Below, in pieces: positions 31,181 to 43,269 of a stretch of 62,738 nt of DNA; the first letter of the stretch is position 1; every line of letters starts with the position of its first letter. The position numbers and the translations under genes are program-made. The notes beneath the pieces were generated by a model. It searched no databases and was not told the origin of the DNA. It saw nothing but the letters and a program-made list of their open reading frames with translations. Source of the DNA: Pseudomonadota bacterium (lineage in GTDB: Bacteria; Pseudomonadota; Gammaproteobacteria; Burkholderiales; Burkholderiaceae_F); NCBI GenBank assembly GCA_021838715.1, contig JAKCCX010000010.1:1-62738 (forward strand), written 5' to 3'.

Positions 31181-31507
31181 CTAGTGCTTTTGCCGACGCC
31201 GCCCCGATCGCGTGCCCGGGAACATTGCCTCGTATGCCGTCCGGATTGCCTCCGCATCGGCCTGCCGCATCAGGCGCCCGATGTACTGGAGCTGGCGCCG
31301 CCGGCCTTCGTGCGCGTGGATGCGCTGGGCGGCGAGGATCGCCTCGCGCAGCGACTCCGGCAGGTTGAGGCGCGTGAGCTGGTCGGGCCTGCATGCCACC
31401 AGCCGCACGCCGAGCTGCTGCAGTTCCGTCATGTCGCGCTTGCGCTGCGACTTGCTCGGGCGATCGGCAATGGCATCTTCGCCGCTAGGGTTTTCGTCGT
31501 CGCGCAT
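31181..31507 (-). CDS. Ribosome-associated protein DarP/YjgA (DUF615), short form
   Basis: 108 residues from ATG 31507. The conserved core is present: RPSKSQRKRDMTELQQLG, LPESLREAILAAQRI and HEGRRRQLQYIGRLMRQ. E. coli DarP is 183 residues and betaproteobacterial relatives are similar; here the protein stops soon after this core with TRSGRRRQKH, so the C-terminal helical half is missing. Only 50 bases separate it from the convergent membrane-protein gene, so no remnant of the rest is visible. It is divergent from pmbA, its usual neighbour. DarP acts in 50S subunit maturation. Confidence 0.85.
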   Translation of the reverse strand: MRDDENPSGEDAIADRPSKSQRKRDMTELQQLGVRLVACRPDQLTRLNLPESLREAILAAQRIHAHEGRRRQLQYIGRLMRQADAEAIRTAYEAMFPGTRSGRRRQKH

Positions 31508-31528
31508 GGCGCTGTTGCTCTGAGGTTC

Positions 31529-31561
31529 CGGACACTCGGTATGACACTCGGTATGATACCG
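31529..31561 (+). promoter_or_regulatory. pmbA promoter with tandem repeat and palindrome
   Basis: CGGACA (31529-31534) and TATGAT (31552-31557) are 17 bases apart, 42 bases before the pmbA start. A 12-base unit acactcggtatg is repeated in tandem at 31532-31555. The -10 is embedded in a near-perfect palindrome cggtatgataccg (31549-31561). The layout suggests an operator shared by pmbA and the divergent DarP gene. Confidence 0.45.
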
Positions 31562-31598
31562 ATCCGACTTCGGCCATTCAGGGCGACCGTTCCCCACG

Positions 31599-32948
31599 AT
31601 GAACTCCCCATTCTCGATTCCCGTTTCCCGCTTGCGCGAACTGGCGCAAGATGCTCTGGATCATGCGCGCAAGCTCGGCGCCAGCGACTGCGTCTGCGAA
31701 GCCAGCGAAGCGACCGGTTTGTCGGTGACCACCCGCAAGGCGAAGGTGGAGACGATCGAGACCACCCGCGACAAGGGGCTGGGGATCACCGTCTACCTCG
31801 GCCAGCAGCGCGGCAACGCGTCCACATCCGATTTTTCCCCGGACGCGATCCGCCAGGCCGTGCAGGCGGCGTACGACATCGCGCGCCATACCGCGCGGGA
31901 CGAGGCGGCGGGGTTGCCCGACCCGGACGAACTGGAGACCGCGCCCATCGATCTGGATCTCTTCCATCCCTGGGAAGTCGATGCCGAGGCGGCCATCGCC
32001 ATCGCGCAGCGCGCGGAGGAGGCGGCCTTCGCGGTGAGCGGGCAGATCGCCAATTCGGAAGGCGCCAACGTCCACACGGGCTGCGATCAGTTCGTCCTGG
32101 CGAATTCGCGGGGCTTCGTTTTTGGCTATCCGCAGTCCCGCCATTCGATTTCCGTGGTGCCGATCGCGCGCGGGGCGGGCGGCATGCAGCGCGACGACTG
32201 GTATTCGTCGGCCCGCCGCAGCGTCGACCTGGCCGAGCCGGAGGCGATCGGCCGCTATGCCGCGCAGCGGGCGCTGGCGCGGCTGGGCGGGCGCAAGATT
32301 GAGACGCGGCAATGTCCCGTGCTGTTCGAGGCGCCGGCCGCCTGCGGTCTGCTGGGCCATCTGGTTCATGCGGCCTCGGGCGGCGCCCTCTACCGCAAGG
32401 CATCGTTTCTCGTCGATTCCCTGGGGCGCAAGGTCTTTCCGGATCACGTCGTCGTGCATGAGGATCCGTTCATTCCGCGCGGCATGGGGTCGAGTCCGTT
32501 CGACGAAGAGGGCGTGCGCGGCCGTGCGCGCGACGTCGTGGCCGGCGGCGTGCTCCAGGGGTATTTCCTGTCCTGCTACTCGGCGCGCAAGCTCGGCATG
32601 AAGTCCACCGGCAACGCCGGCGGCGCGCACAACCTGGTCCTGCGTTCGACGGCGACGCGGCCGGGGGACGATTTCGAGGCGATGCTGCGCAAGCTCGGAA
32701 CCGGCCTGCTGGTGACCGAACTCATCGGCATGGGCATCGACTACGTCAACGGCGACTATTCGCGCGGCGCGAGCGGATTCTGGGTCGAAAACGGCGAGAT
32801 CGCCTATCCGGTCGAGGAAATCACCATCGCGGGCAATCTCCCGCAGATGTTCGGCGCGATCGCGGCCGTGGGGGCGGACACCATCATCCGCGGCGGACGG
32901 ACGACCGGATCGATCCTGATCGAATCGATGACCGTGGGAGGAAGTTAG
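31599..32948 (+). CDS. pmbA: Metalloprotease subunit PmbA (TldE)
   Basis: 449 residues, full length. TldE/PmbA forms a heterodimeric protease with TldD, in which TldD supplies the HExxH zinc site and PmbA has none; none is seen here. Recognisable segments are RDKGLGITVYLGQQRGNAS, SARKLGMKSTGNAGGAHNL and MGIDYVNGDYSRGASGFWVENG. The pair processes peptides such as microcin B17 and gyrase toxins in E. coli. It is divergent from the DarP gene, as is common. Confidence 0.95.
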   Translation: MNSPFSIPVSRLRELAQDALDHARKLGASDCVCEASEATGLSVTTRKAKVETIETTRDKGLGITVYLGQQRGNASTSDFSPDAIRQAVQAAYDIARHTARDEAAGLPDPDELETAPIDLDLFHPWEVDAEAAIAIAQRAEEAAFAVSGQIANSEGANVHTGCDQFVLANSRGFVFGYPQSRHSISVVPIARGAGGMQRDDWYSSARRSVDLAEPEAIGRYAAQRALARLGGRKIETRQCPVLFEAPAACGLLGHLVHAASGGALYRKASFLVDSLGRKVFPDHVVVHEDPFIPRGMGSSPFDEEGVRGRARDVVAGGVLQGYFLSCYSARKLGMKSTGNAGGAHNLVLRSTATRPGDDFEAMLRKLGTGLLVTELIGMGIDYVNGDYSRGASGFWVENGEIAYPVEEITIAGNLPQMFGAIAAVGADTIIRGGRTTGSILIESMTVGGS

Positions 32949-32970
32949 AACGGGCTGTTGAAAACGTCGC

Positions 32971-32997
32971 GAGCAGGACCGCGAATCGGTCCTGCTC
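32971..32997. terminator. Bidirectional terminator between pmbA and argH
   Basis: Perfect ten-base arms gagcaggacc / ggtcctgctc with a seven-base loop lie between the convergent ends of pmbA and argH. Short T-runs occur on both sides (gtttgtc on +, gttttc on -). Confidence 0.6.
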
Positions 32998-33017
32998 CGC
33001 GGTTTGTCGACAATCCG

Positions 33018-34475
33018 TCAGGCGAGCTTTTCCCGCCAGAACGCCACCTGCTTCGCCACCTGCGCCGGAGCGGTTCCGCCGAGGTGGTCGCGCGCCGCCA
33101 CGGCGGCTTCGGGCGTCAAGGCGGCGATCATCTCCCCAATGGTCCGCGGATCGATTCCCGGCAGGAACGCCTGCACCTCCTCGACCGGCAGTTCGGGCAG
33201 GTCGCAGCCGAGTTCCGCGGCGCGGCGCACGGCGCGGCCGACCGCCTCGTGCGCGTCGCGGAAGGCCATGCCCCGTCGGACCAGGGCGTCGGCGAGGTCG
33301 GTGGCCGTCGCATAGCCCTGCCGCAGCGCCCGGCGCATCGCATCGGGCTTGGCGATGATGCCGGGAACCAGTTCCGCGAAGGCGCGCAGCGTGTCGCGCA
33401 CGGTGTCGATCGTGTCGAAGAGCGGTTCCTTGTCTTCCTGATTGTCCTTGTTGTATGCCAGCGGCTGCGCCTTGATGAGCGTGAGCAGTGCGACCAGGTG
33501 CCCGAGCACGCGCCCGGTCTTGCCGCGGGCGAGTTCGGGAACGTCCGGGTTGCGCTTCTGCGGCATGATCGAAGAACCCGTCGTGAAGCGATCGGGCAGC
33601 TCGATGAACGCGAACCGCGGGTTGACCCACAGGATCAGCTCCTCGGCGAAGCGCGAACAGTGGGCCATCACGAGGGAGGCCGCGGCGCAGAATTCGACCG
33701 CGAAGTCGCGATCGGAAACCGCATCCATCGAGTTGCGGCAGACGTCCTCGAATCCCAGGCGCTGCGCCACGAATTCGCGATCGATCGGATAGCTCGTGCC
33801 GGCGAGCGCCGCCGCGCCCAGCGGCAGGCGGTTGATGCGCCGGCGCGCATCGGTCATCCGTTCGGCGTCGCGGCCGAACATTTCGACGTACGCCAGAAGG
33901 TGGTGGCCGAACACCACGGGCTGGGCCACCTGCAGGTGGGTGAAGCCGGGCATCAGGGTGCGGGTATGCGCCGCCGCCAGGTCGACGAGCGCCCGCTGCA
34001 GGCGGCGGAGTTCGCCGACGATGGCATCGAGTTCCGCGCGCAGGTGGAGCCGGGTGTCGGTCGCCACCTGGTCGTTGCGCGACCGCCCGGTATGCAGGCG
34101 CTTGCCGGCATCGCCCACGAGTTCGGTGAGCCGCGCCTCGATGTTGAGGTGGACGTCCTCGAGTTCGAGCCGCCAGGCGAACGCGCCGCGCTCGATTTCG
34201 CCGCGGATCTGCGCCATGCCGCCCTCGATCGCCTGCAGGTCGTCCTCGGACAGCAGCCCCGCGCGCGCGAGCATCGCCGCATGGGCGAGGGAGCCTTCGA
34301 TGTCGGCGAAGGCCAGGCGCCGATCGAAACCGACGCTGGCGGTATAGCGCAGGACGAAGTCGGCGACGGGTTCGGAGAAACGGCCCGACCACGCCTCGTT
34401 CTTGGCGTGCAGGGAAGAGGTGGAGGCCGGGATCGATGTCGCGGCGCTGCCGGCGGATGCGGTTTTATCGTTCAT
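33018..34475 (-). CDS. argH: Argininosuccinate lyase
   Basis: Last step of arginine synthesis, cleaving argininosuccinate to arginine and fumarate; 485 residues. The fumarase-superfamily signature [12 protein letters not shown] is intact, as are [13 protein letters not shown] and [13 protein letters not shown] ~25-residue Ser/Ala-rich extension precedes the conserved WSGRFSEP. Divergent from the histidine kinase gene, as argH is from algZ in Pseudomonas. Confidence 0.97.
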   Translation of the reverse strand: MNDKTASAGSAATSIPASTSSLHAKNEAWSGRFSEPVADFVLRYTASVGFDRRLAFADIEGSLAHAAMLARAGLLSEDDLQAIEGGMAQIRGEIERGAFAWRLELEDVHLNIEARLTELVGDAGKRLHTGRSRNDQVATDTRLHLRAELDAIVGELRRLQRALVDLAAAHTRTLMPGFTHLQVAQPVVFGHHLLAYVEMFGRDAERMTDARRRINRLPLGAAALAGTSYPIDREFVAQRLGFEDVCRNSMDAVSDRDFAVEFCAAASLVMAHCSRFAEELILWVNPRFAFIELPDRFTTGSSIMPQKRNPDVPELARGKTGRVLGHLVALLTLIKAQPLAYNKDNQEDKEPLFDTIDTVRDTLRAFAELVPGIIAKPDAMRRALRQGYATATDLADALVRRGMAFRDAHEAVGRAVRRAAELGCDLPELPVEEVQAFLPGIDPRTIGEMIAALTPEAAVAARDHLGGTAPAQVAKQVAFWREKLA

Positions 34476-34508
34476 CGCGAAATTTTATCGCGTGCCGCAG
34501 CGCGGGGG

Positions 34509-34514
34509 CATAAT
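34509..34514 (+). promoter_or_regulatory. -10 element directly before the AlgZ-type kinase gene
   Basis: CATAAT ends nine bases before the GTG start, so the transcript would begin at or next to the start codon. The element sits in the loop of a short hairpin gggggc / gccccc. No ribosome-binding site is visible, which fits a leaderless message. Confidence 0.35.
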
Positions 34515-34522
34515 CGGCCCCC

Positions 34523-35599
34523 GTGTCCGAGCCCCGTTCCCGCGATCGTTCCCCGGTGCCCGACGGCTGCAACGCCGGAATCGCGCTGCGCGTGGCGCTG
34601 GGGGTCAACGCGGCGCTGGCCGCGGTGGCGGCTGCCGCCGCGGCGGCCTTGCGTGCGCCGACCGAAGCCTCCGTGCTGTTTTTCCAGATCGCCGCGGTGG
34701 CCGAGCCGGTCACGTTTGCCAGCCTGCTGGCGTGGTGCACGATGCGGCGCCGGGCCGCGCCGCGGTCGGAATGGGCGCAACGCCTGGCGGCGTGGGCGGT
34801 TCCCGGCATCGCGGCGGCGGCGGTGCAGGAGGCGCTGCGCGCCGGCATGCCCGGCGGGTCTGCCGGCGCTTCGGTCGCCGTGGCCGCGGCCTTCGGCCTG
34901 CTCGGCGGAATCGCGGTGCAGCACTACCTCGAACTGCGGGCACGGGCCTACTCGCCGGCGATCGATGAAGCGAAGTTCCAGGCGCTGCAGTCGCGCATCC
35001 GCCCGCACTTCTTCTTCAACAGCCTCAACGCCGTGCTGGCCGTGCTGCGCGAGGATCCGCCGCGCGCGGAGCGCATGCTGGAGAGCGTGGCCGAGTTGTT
35101 CCGCGCCGTGATGGGCGACGTGCGCCGCATGGTGCCGTTCGAGGATGAGATCGACCTGTGTCGGCGGTACGTGGAGATCGAGCAGACGCGCCTCGGCGAT
35201 CGGCTGGTGGTGCACTGGGACGTCGGTGCGGTCCATCCGAATGCGCGCGTGCCGCAGCTGCTCCTGCAGCCGATCATCGAGAACGCCGTGCGCTACGGTG
35301 CCGAACGCCATGCGGGCGGCGGGGGCGGGCCCTGCGAAATCGACATCCGCGTGCGGCAGGTCGGCTTCCGGCTGGAGGTGTTCGTCGCCAATCCGATCGC
35401 GGCCGAACCGGTGCAGCGGGAAGGCAACCAGATCGGCCTGCGCAACATCCGCGGTCGCCTGGCGCTGATCTACGACCTGGAGGCACAGCTGGAGACCCGG
35501 GTGCGCGGAGGGCGCTTCGAGCTCACCATGACGCTTCCGGTGGCGCGCTCGGAAGTGCGGAAGGAAGGCCGCGATGATTCGAATCCTGATCGTCGATGA
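34523..35599 (+). CDS. LytS/AlgZ-type sensor histidine kinase
   Basis: 358 residues, GTG start. About four hydrophobic membrane segments occupy the first ~140 residues. A short His-kinase domain follows: ALQSRIRPHFFFNSLNAVLA holds the phospho-accepting His, and the ATPase part has LLLQPIIENAVRYGAE and GNQIGLRNIRGRLALIYD. This is the HisKA-less LytS/YehU class. It overlaps the response regulator start by 26 bases. Position between argH and algR-hemC-hemD matches Pseudomonas algZ (fimS), which with AlgR controls twitching and exopolysaccharide; the regulon here is unknown. Confidence 0.88.
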   Translation: MSEPRSRDRSPVPDGCNAGIALRVALGVNAALAAVAAAAAAALRAPTEASVLFFQIAAVAEPVTFASLLAWCTMRRRAAPRSEWAQRLAAWAVPGIAAAAVQEALRAGMPGGSAGASVAVAAAFGLLGGIAVQHYLELRARAYSPAIDEAKFQALQSRIRPHFFFNSLNAVLAVLREDPPRAERMLESVAELFRAVMGDVRRMVPFEDEIDLCRRYVEIEQTRLGDRLVVHWDVGAVHPNARVPQLLLQPIIENAVRYGAERHAGGGGGPCEIDIRVRQVGFRLEVFVANPIAAEPVQREGNQIGLRNIRGRLALIYDLEAQLETRVRGGRFELTMTLPVARSEVRKEGRDDSNPDRR

Positions 35600-36365
35600 C
35601 GAACCGCCGGCGCGCACCCGCCTGCGGCAGCGGTTGGGGGATTGCGCGGCGGAGATCGCGGTCGACGTGGTGGGCGAGGCCGCGGGCGGCGCTGCGGCCG
35701 TCGAGGCCGCGGCCCGGCTGCAGCCGGACCTGGTGCTGCTCGACATCGCGATGCCCGACATGAGCGGCATCGAGGCGGCGCGTCACCTCGCGCGCCTGCC
35801 GGCGCCGCCGGCGGTCGTGTTCGTGACGGCGTTCGACGACCACGCCATCGAGGCCTTCGAAGTGCAGGCCGTCGACTACCTGCTCAAGCCCGTGCGCACG
35901 GAGCGGCTGGCCGCCGCCCTGGCGCGGGTTCGCCGGCGTGCGGCGGAGGCGGCCCCGGGGGCGTCGGCGGACGCGCGCCTCGCCTCGGCGGCGCGCGCGC
36001 TCGGAGTCGTCCGCACGCGTCTCGCGATCGCGGAGCGCGGGCGCATGCATTTCGTGCCGATCGCGGACGTCGTGTACCTGCGGGCCGAACTCAAGTACGT
36101 CACGGTGCGCACCCCCGAGCGCGAATACTGCACGGAGGAATCGCTGGCGTCGCTGGAGAGCGAGTTCGGCGCGCAGTTCGTCCGCGTCCATCGCAGCGCC
36201 CTGGTCGCGCGCGCGCGGATCGCCGGATTCGAACGGGTGCGCGGCGCGGAGGCCGAGGGCGAGGGCGGCGAGGCCTACTGGCAGGTCGTGCTGCACGGCA
36301 TTCCCGACCGCCTGCCGGTGAGCCGCCGGCAGTGGCCCACCGTCAAGGGATTGGCCCGATCCTGA
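35574..36365 (+). CDS. LytTR response regulator, AlgR-like
   Basis: 263 residues. Receiver domain at 1-125 with the acidic pair in LIVDDEPPAR, the phospho-acceptor Asp57 (LVLLDIAMPD), and VTAFDDHAIEAFEVQAVDYLLKP supplying the conserved Thr and Lys in pieces. An alanine-rich linker precedes the LytTR DNA-binding domain (about 145-255) with VVYLRAELKYVTVRT and FVRVHRSALV. It is transcribed with the kinase and placed just before hemC, as AlgR is in Pseudomonas. Confidence 0.92.
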   Translation: MIRILIVDDEPPARTRLRQRLGDCAAEIAVDVVGEAAGGAAAVEAAARLQPDLVLLDIAMPDMSGIEAARHLARLPAPPAVVFVTAFDDHAIEAFEVQAVDYLLKPVRTERLAAALARVRRRAAEAAPGASADARLASAARALGVVRTRLAIAERGRMHFVPIADVVYLRAELKYVTVRTPEREYCTEESLASLESEFGAQFVRVHRSALVARARIAGFERVRGAEAEGEGGEAYWQVVLHGIPDRLPVSRRQWPTVKGLARS

Positions 36366-36393
36366 TGCGTCTTGCTTGTTAGACTAGCGGGAT

Positions 36394-37314
36394 ATGACAC
36401 CTCGCAAACTCCGTATCGCCACGCGGGCGAGCCCCCTGGCGCTTTGGCAGGCGCACCATGTGCGCCAACGATTGATCGACGCCGATCCGACGCGCGCGGT
36501 CGAACTGCTCGAATTGACGACCCGCGGCGACCAGATCCTGGATCGCAGCCTGTCGAAGGTGGGCGGCAAGGGGCTCTTCGTCAAGGAACTCGAGGTGGCG
36601 CTGCTGGAAGGCCGTGCCGACCTCGCGGTGCATTCGCTCAAGGATGTGCCGATGGAGCTGGCTCCCGAATTCGAGCTGGCGGCGGTGCTCGAGCGCGCCG
36701 ATCCGCGCGACTGCGTCGTCAGTCCCCGCTATCCCACCCTGGAGTCGTTGCCCGCCGGCGCGCGTGTCGGCACGTCCAGTCTGCGGCGCGAACTCGCGTT
36801 GCGCGCGTCCTACCCGCAACTCGAGATCGTCGCGGTGCGGGGCAATGTCGGCACGCGGCTCGCCAAGCTCGATCGCGGCGAGTTCGACGCCCTTCTCATG
36901 GCCGCGGCGGGGCTGCAGCGCCTGGGACTGGCGGAACGCATTGCGCAGATCCTGCCGGTGGACTCCTTTCTGCCGGCGCCCGGGCAGGGCGCGCTGGCGA
37001 TCGAGATCCGGGCGGGCGATGCCGCGGTCCGGGAGCAGCTGGCCTTTCTCGAGCACCCCGCCACGCGTGCGATCGTCACCGCCGAGCGCGCCGTGTCGCG
37101 GGGCTTGGGCGGATCCTGCCAGTTCCCGCTGGCGGCCTATGCGGAGGTGGCGGACGCAGGTCTGCGCCTGCGTGCCTGGGCGGGCAACGCGGCCACGGGC
37201 GAGCGGCTCGAGGCGGATGCCGCGGGACCGCTGGACGAGGCCGAGGCCATCGGCTTGCGCGTGGTGGACGATCTCAAGGCGCGCGGAGTGGAACGGCTGC
37301 TCGCCGGTGGATAG
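36394..37314 (+). CDS. hemC: Porphobilinogen deaminase (hydroxymethylbilane synthase)
   Basis: Assembles four porphobilinogens into hydroxymethylbilane for haem; 306 residues. Present are [44 protein letters not shown], and the dipyrromethane-cofactor cysteine in [12 protein letters not shown]. Its stop overlaps the hemD start by eight bases. A TAGACT occurs at 36380-36385, very close to the start, but without a supporting -35. Confidence 0.97.
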   Translation: MTPRKLRIATRASPLALWQAHHVRQRLIDADPTRAVELLELTTRGDQILDRSLSKVGGKGLFVKELEVALLEGRADLAVHSLKDVPMELAPEFELAAVLERADPRDCVVSPRYPTLESLPAGARVGTSSLRRELALRASYPQLEIVAVRGNVGTRLAKLDRGEFDALLMAAAGLQRLGLAERIAQILPVDSFLPAPGQGALAIEIRAGDAAVREQLAFLEHPATRAIVTAERAVSRGLGGSCQFPLAAYAEVADAGLRLRAWAGNAATGERLEADAAGPLDEAEAIGLRVVDDLKARGVERLLAGG

Positions 37315-38143
37315 GGCCCCCCTCGTTCTGGTCACCCGCCCGGAGGGTCCCGGGCGCTTGCTGGCGGCACGATTGCGCGACGCGGGTTCCGGCAGCGGGG
37401 TCTCCGCGCTGTGGTGGCCGGCTTTCGATCTCGTGCCGCTGCCCGACGATCCGGCGCTGCAGGCCGCGCTCGCCCGGCTCGCCGAATTCGATCTGGCGGT
37501 GTTCGTAAGCCCGGCGGCGGTGCGCTCCTGTGCACGGGCGCTGCGCACACCGTGGCCGGAATCGACGGCGATCGCGGCGGTCGGCGCCGGCACCCGGCAG
37601 GCCGTGCTGGCCTGCATTCCAGAGGCGCGGCGCGCGCGCATCGTGGCGCCGTCGGACGATGCCGCGGCCGGCGGCGGCTCGGAGGCATTGCTGTCCGCCT
37701 TGCGCCAGGCCAATCTGGCGCCGGCGCGGGTGTTGGTCGTCCGTGCCCAGCGCGGACGCGAACTCCTCGCCGATGCGCTGGCGCAGGCGGGCGCGCAAGT
37801 GGAGCAGGTTGCCGCCTATCGGCGTACCGTGCATCGCCCGGATTCGTGCGCGTGGGCGGCGCTGCGGGCGATCCGCGACCTCGGACGCCCGATCGTGCCG
37901 TTCTTGAGCAGCAGCGAAGGGGTGGATGCACTCCGGGAGCAACTGGCGGCGGGAATGCCGCCTCTCCCGTGGAGCGAGATCCGCGCGGTGCTGTGCCTGC
38001 ACCCGCGCATCGCAGGCGCACTGGCCGCCCGCGGCGTCGCGGATGCGATCGTGTGCGAGGCGGATGCCGCATCGATCCTCGACGGATTGCGGCGCATATC
38101 GGAAATCAACTCGGAAATCAGATCGGGTACATTGGCCTCATGA
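37307..38143 (+). CDS. hemD: Uroporphyrinogen-III synthase
   Basis: Closes and flips ring D to make uroporphyrinogen III; 278 residues. The GTG start at 37307 overlaps hemC and gives the expected LVLVTRPEG opening. The family is weakly conserved; [15 protein letters not shown] and [13 protein letters not shown] in the first half and [14 protein letters not shown] near the end fit. Its TGA overlaps the next ATG. Identification relies on both these fragments and the hemC neighbourhood. Confidence 0.92.
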   Translation: MDRAPLVLVTRPEGPGRLLAARLRDAGSGSGVSALWWPAFDLVPLPDDPALQAALARLAEFDLAVFVSPAAVRSCARALRTPWPESTAIAAVGAGTRQAVLACIPEARRARIVAPSDDAAAGGGSEALLSALRQANLAPARVLVVRAQRGRELLADALAQAGAQVEQVAAYRRTVHRPDSCAWAALRAIRDLGRPIVPFLSSSEGVDALREQLAAGMPPLPWSEIRAVLCLHPRIAGALAARGVADAIVCEADAASILDGLRRISEINSEIRSGTLAS

Positions 38144-39228
38144 GTACTTCGCCACCACAGACTCCTCCGGAAACGCCTGCGGCAGCCGAGCCGGACGGCC
38201 GCGGCGCGCGCGCGCCTTCGGCGGCCCGGCGGTCGGGCGGAGCCGGCGGTGCGCGCGAGACGGCGGCCGCCGCGTTGGCGGGGTTCGCCGTCGGCGCCCT
38301 GCTTCTGGGCGTCGCGCTGGCGTGGCAGAGCCATCGCTGGCAGCAGCAGCTGGCGCAGCAGGCGGTCGAGCGCGCGGGGCAGATCCGGCGCGAGGACGCG
38401 CTCGAACGGCGCATCGCCGGGCTCGAGCGGCAATCGGCGGTGCGGCCCGCGGCATCGCCGGCCGCCGCGGACGTCGCGCTGGATCCGCAGTTACGCAGCC
38501 AGCAGGCGGCGCTGGTCCTGTTCGACGCCGAGCGCGTGGCGGAGCTGGTCCAGGTGCAATTGCGCCTCGGTCTGGCGCCGGCACGGGCGATCGCCGTGCT
38601 GTCGGTGGTCGATGCCCGTCTGGGCAAATTGGGGACCCCGGCGGCAGCGCGGGTGCGGCGGGCGTTGGGGGACGATCTGGCGCGCCTGCGGGCGGCCTCC
38701 ACGACCGACGTCGGGGCCGCCGCCGTGCGGCTGGATTCGGTGCTTCGCGCCGTCGGCGCCTGGCGCACCCTGGCCGATACCGCGCACGGCGCGCTCGACC
38801 TGCCCGCGCCGCATCCGGCGCCGGCGGCGACCGGCAAGCCTGCCATCGGGCAAAACGGCGGCTGGGGGGGGCGGATCCGCGCCTGGCTCGAGGACGCGTT
38901 CGGCGGCCTGTTGCGGATCCAGCCCGTTCCGACCCCCGACGCGGTCCGGCTCGACCCGGCGCAGCAGGAGATCCTGCGCGATCGGGTCCGCCTGGAACTC
39001 CTCGACCTGCAGCAGGCCGTTCTCCTGCGGGACGGCGTGCGGGCACGGATCCGCGAACAGTCGCTCGAATCCTTGCTGCAGCAGTATTTCGATCCGCGCG
39101 ATCCCGCGATCGCCGCCGCGCTGACCCAGATCCGCACGGCTGCCGGTGCGGCATCCTCCACGGCGCCGCCCGCGCTCGACGAGACCCTGGCGGCGTTGCG
39201 CGCGGCGGTTCGCACCGGGGGGAACTGA
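38140..39228 (+). CDS. hemX: HemX-like membrane protein
   Basis: 362 residues. A Pro/Ala-rich cytoplasmic start is followed by one membrane segment (AAAALAGFAVGALLLGVALAW) and a long coiled-coil-prone periplasmic region (RREDALERRIAGLERQ). The C-terminal part resembles the HemX family, once called uroporphyrin-III C-methyltransferase, but it has no methyltransferase fold and its biochemical role is unproven. The ATG overlaps the hemD stop. Standard member of the hemCDXY cluster. Confidence 0.85.
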   Translation: MSTSPPQTPPETPAAAEPDGRGARAPSAARRSGGAGGARETAAAALAGFAVGALLLGVALAWQSHRWQQQLAQQAVERAGQIRREDALERRIAGLERQSAVRPAASPAAADVALDPQLRSQQAALVLFDAERVAELVQVQLRLGLAPARAIAVLSVVDARLGKLGTPAAARVRRALGDDLARLRAASTTDVGAAAVRLDSVLRAVGAWRTLADTAHGALDLPAPHPAPAATGKPAIGQNGGWGGRIRAWLEDAFGGLLRIQPVPTPDAVRLDPAQQEILRDRVRLELLDLQQAVLLRDGVRARIREQSLESLLQQYFDPRDPAIAAALTQIRTAAGAASSTAPPALDETLAALRAAVRTGGN

Positions 39229-39229
39229 C

Positions 39230-40456
<1,227 letters not shown>

Positions 40457-40461
40457 CCCGA

Positions 40462-40467
40462 TACAAT
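40462..40467 (+). promoter_or_regulatory. -10 element upstream of ppa
   Basis: TACAAT lies 53 bases before the ppa ATG and just after the hemY stop, suggesting ppa has its own promoter. No strong -35 is visible. Confidence 0.35.
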
Positions 40468-40520
40468 TCCGCGCCACGCATCCATCGAAGCGGTGCCGCA
40501 GATCACGTAAGGAATCCAGC

Positions 40521-41069
40521 ATGAGTCTCAGCAAGGTAGGCCCCGGCAACGCACTGCCGGACGAATTCAATGTCGTCATCGAAATTCCGATGAACGCCGA
40601 TCCGATCAAGTACGAGGTCGACAAGGAGAGCGGGGCGTTGTTCGTCGATCGCTTCATCGGCGCGGCGATGCACTATCCCTGCAACTACGGCTACATTCCC
40701 CACACCTTGGGCGAGGACGGGGATCCGCTCGACGTCCTGGTGATCACGCCGTTTCCGCTGCACCAGGGCGTGGTCGTGCGCTGTCGTCCGCTGGGCGTGC
40801 TCAACATGCAGGACGAAAGCGGCGGCGACGCGAAGCTGCTCGCCGTCCCCACCGACAAGATCCTGCCCTGGTACAAGCACTGGCGCTCGCCGCAGGATCT
40901 CGCGCCGGAGCGGCTCACCCAGATCCAGCACTTCTTCGAGCACTACAAGGATCTCGAAGCCGGCAAGTGGGTCAAGGTCCTGGGGTGGTCGGGGTCGGAT
41001 GCGGCGCGTGCCGAGATCCTGACGTCGGTCGAGCGCTATCAGTCGGCGGCGGTGAAGCCGGCGTTCTGA
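40521..41069 (+). CDS. ppa: Inorganic pyrophosphatase
   Basis: Family I pyrophosphatase, hydrolyses PPi and drives biosynthesis; 182 residues. Metal-binding signature [11 protein letters not shown] and the substrate loop [10 protein letters not shown] are intact. ATG 40521 follows aaggaatc. An earlier in-frame codon lies inside hemY and is not used. nadE starts seven bases downstream. Confidence 0.97.
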   Translation: MSLSKVGPGNALPDEFNVVIEIPMNADPIKYEVDKESGALFVDRFIGAAMHYPCNYGYIPHTLGEDGDPLDVLVITPFPLHQGVVVRCRPLGVLNMQDESGGDAKLLAVPTDKILPWYKHWRSPQDLAPERLTQIQHFFEHYKDLEAGKWVKVLGWSGSDAARAEILTSVERYQSAAVKPAF

Positions 41070-41076
41070 CGGCAAC

Positions 41077-43094
<2,018 letters not shown>

Positions 43095-43118
43095 TCCCTG
43101 CGCGGCGGAAGGGGCACC

Positions 43119-43140
43119 CCCTCTCCCGCGCGGGCGAGGG
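43119..43140 (+). repeat. REP-like palindrome, copy 3, degenerate
   Basis: ccctctcccgcg / cgggcgaggg with one mismatch, then cggacgctggg in place of the G-rich tail. It sits 24 bases after glnB and 43 bases before copy 4. It looks like a decayed member of the same family. Confidence 0.6.
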
Positions 43141-43183
43141 CGGACGCTGGGATCTGCGATTGCAGCGGAACCGTGGAAGTACC

Positions 43184-43229
43184 CCCTCTCCCGCGCGCGG
43201 GAGAGGGCGGGGGTGAGGGTGATTGCGGT
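43184..43229 (+). repeat. REP-like palindrome with G-rich tail, copy 4
   Basis: A 24-base perfect palindrome at 43184-43207 (arms ccctctcccgcg / cgcgggagaggg) followed by the tail cgggggtgagggtgattg. It lies between the convergent glnB and FimV-like genes. Confidence 0.8.
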
Positions 43230-43269
43230 GGGACGGTAGACGCGAAAAGGGGTATCGGCGTCAACCGGA

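Noticed and set aside
43119-43207. Two nearby palindromes as a possible CRISPR array
   Set aside because: Only two copies, one degenerate, with no spacer regularity and no cas genes. They belong to the dispersed REP-like family.
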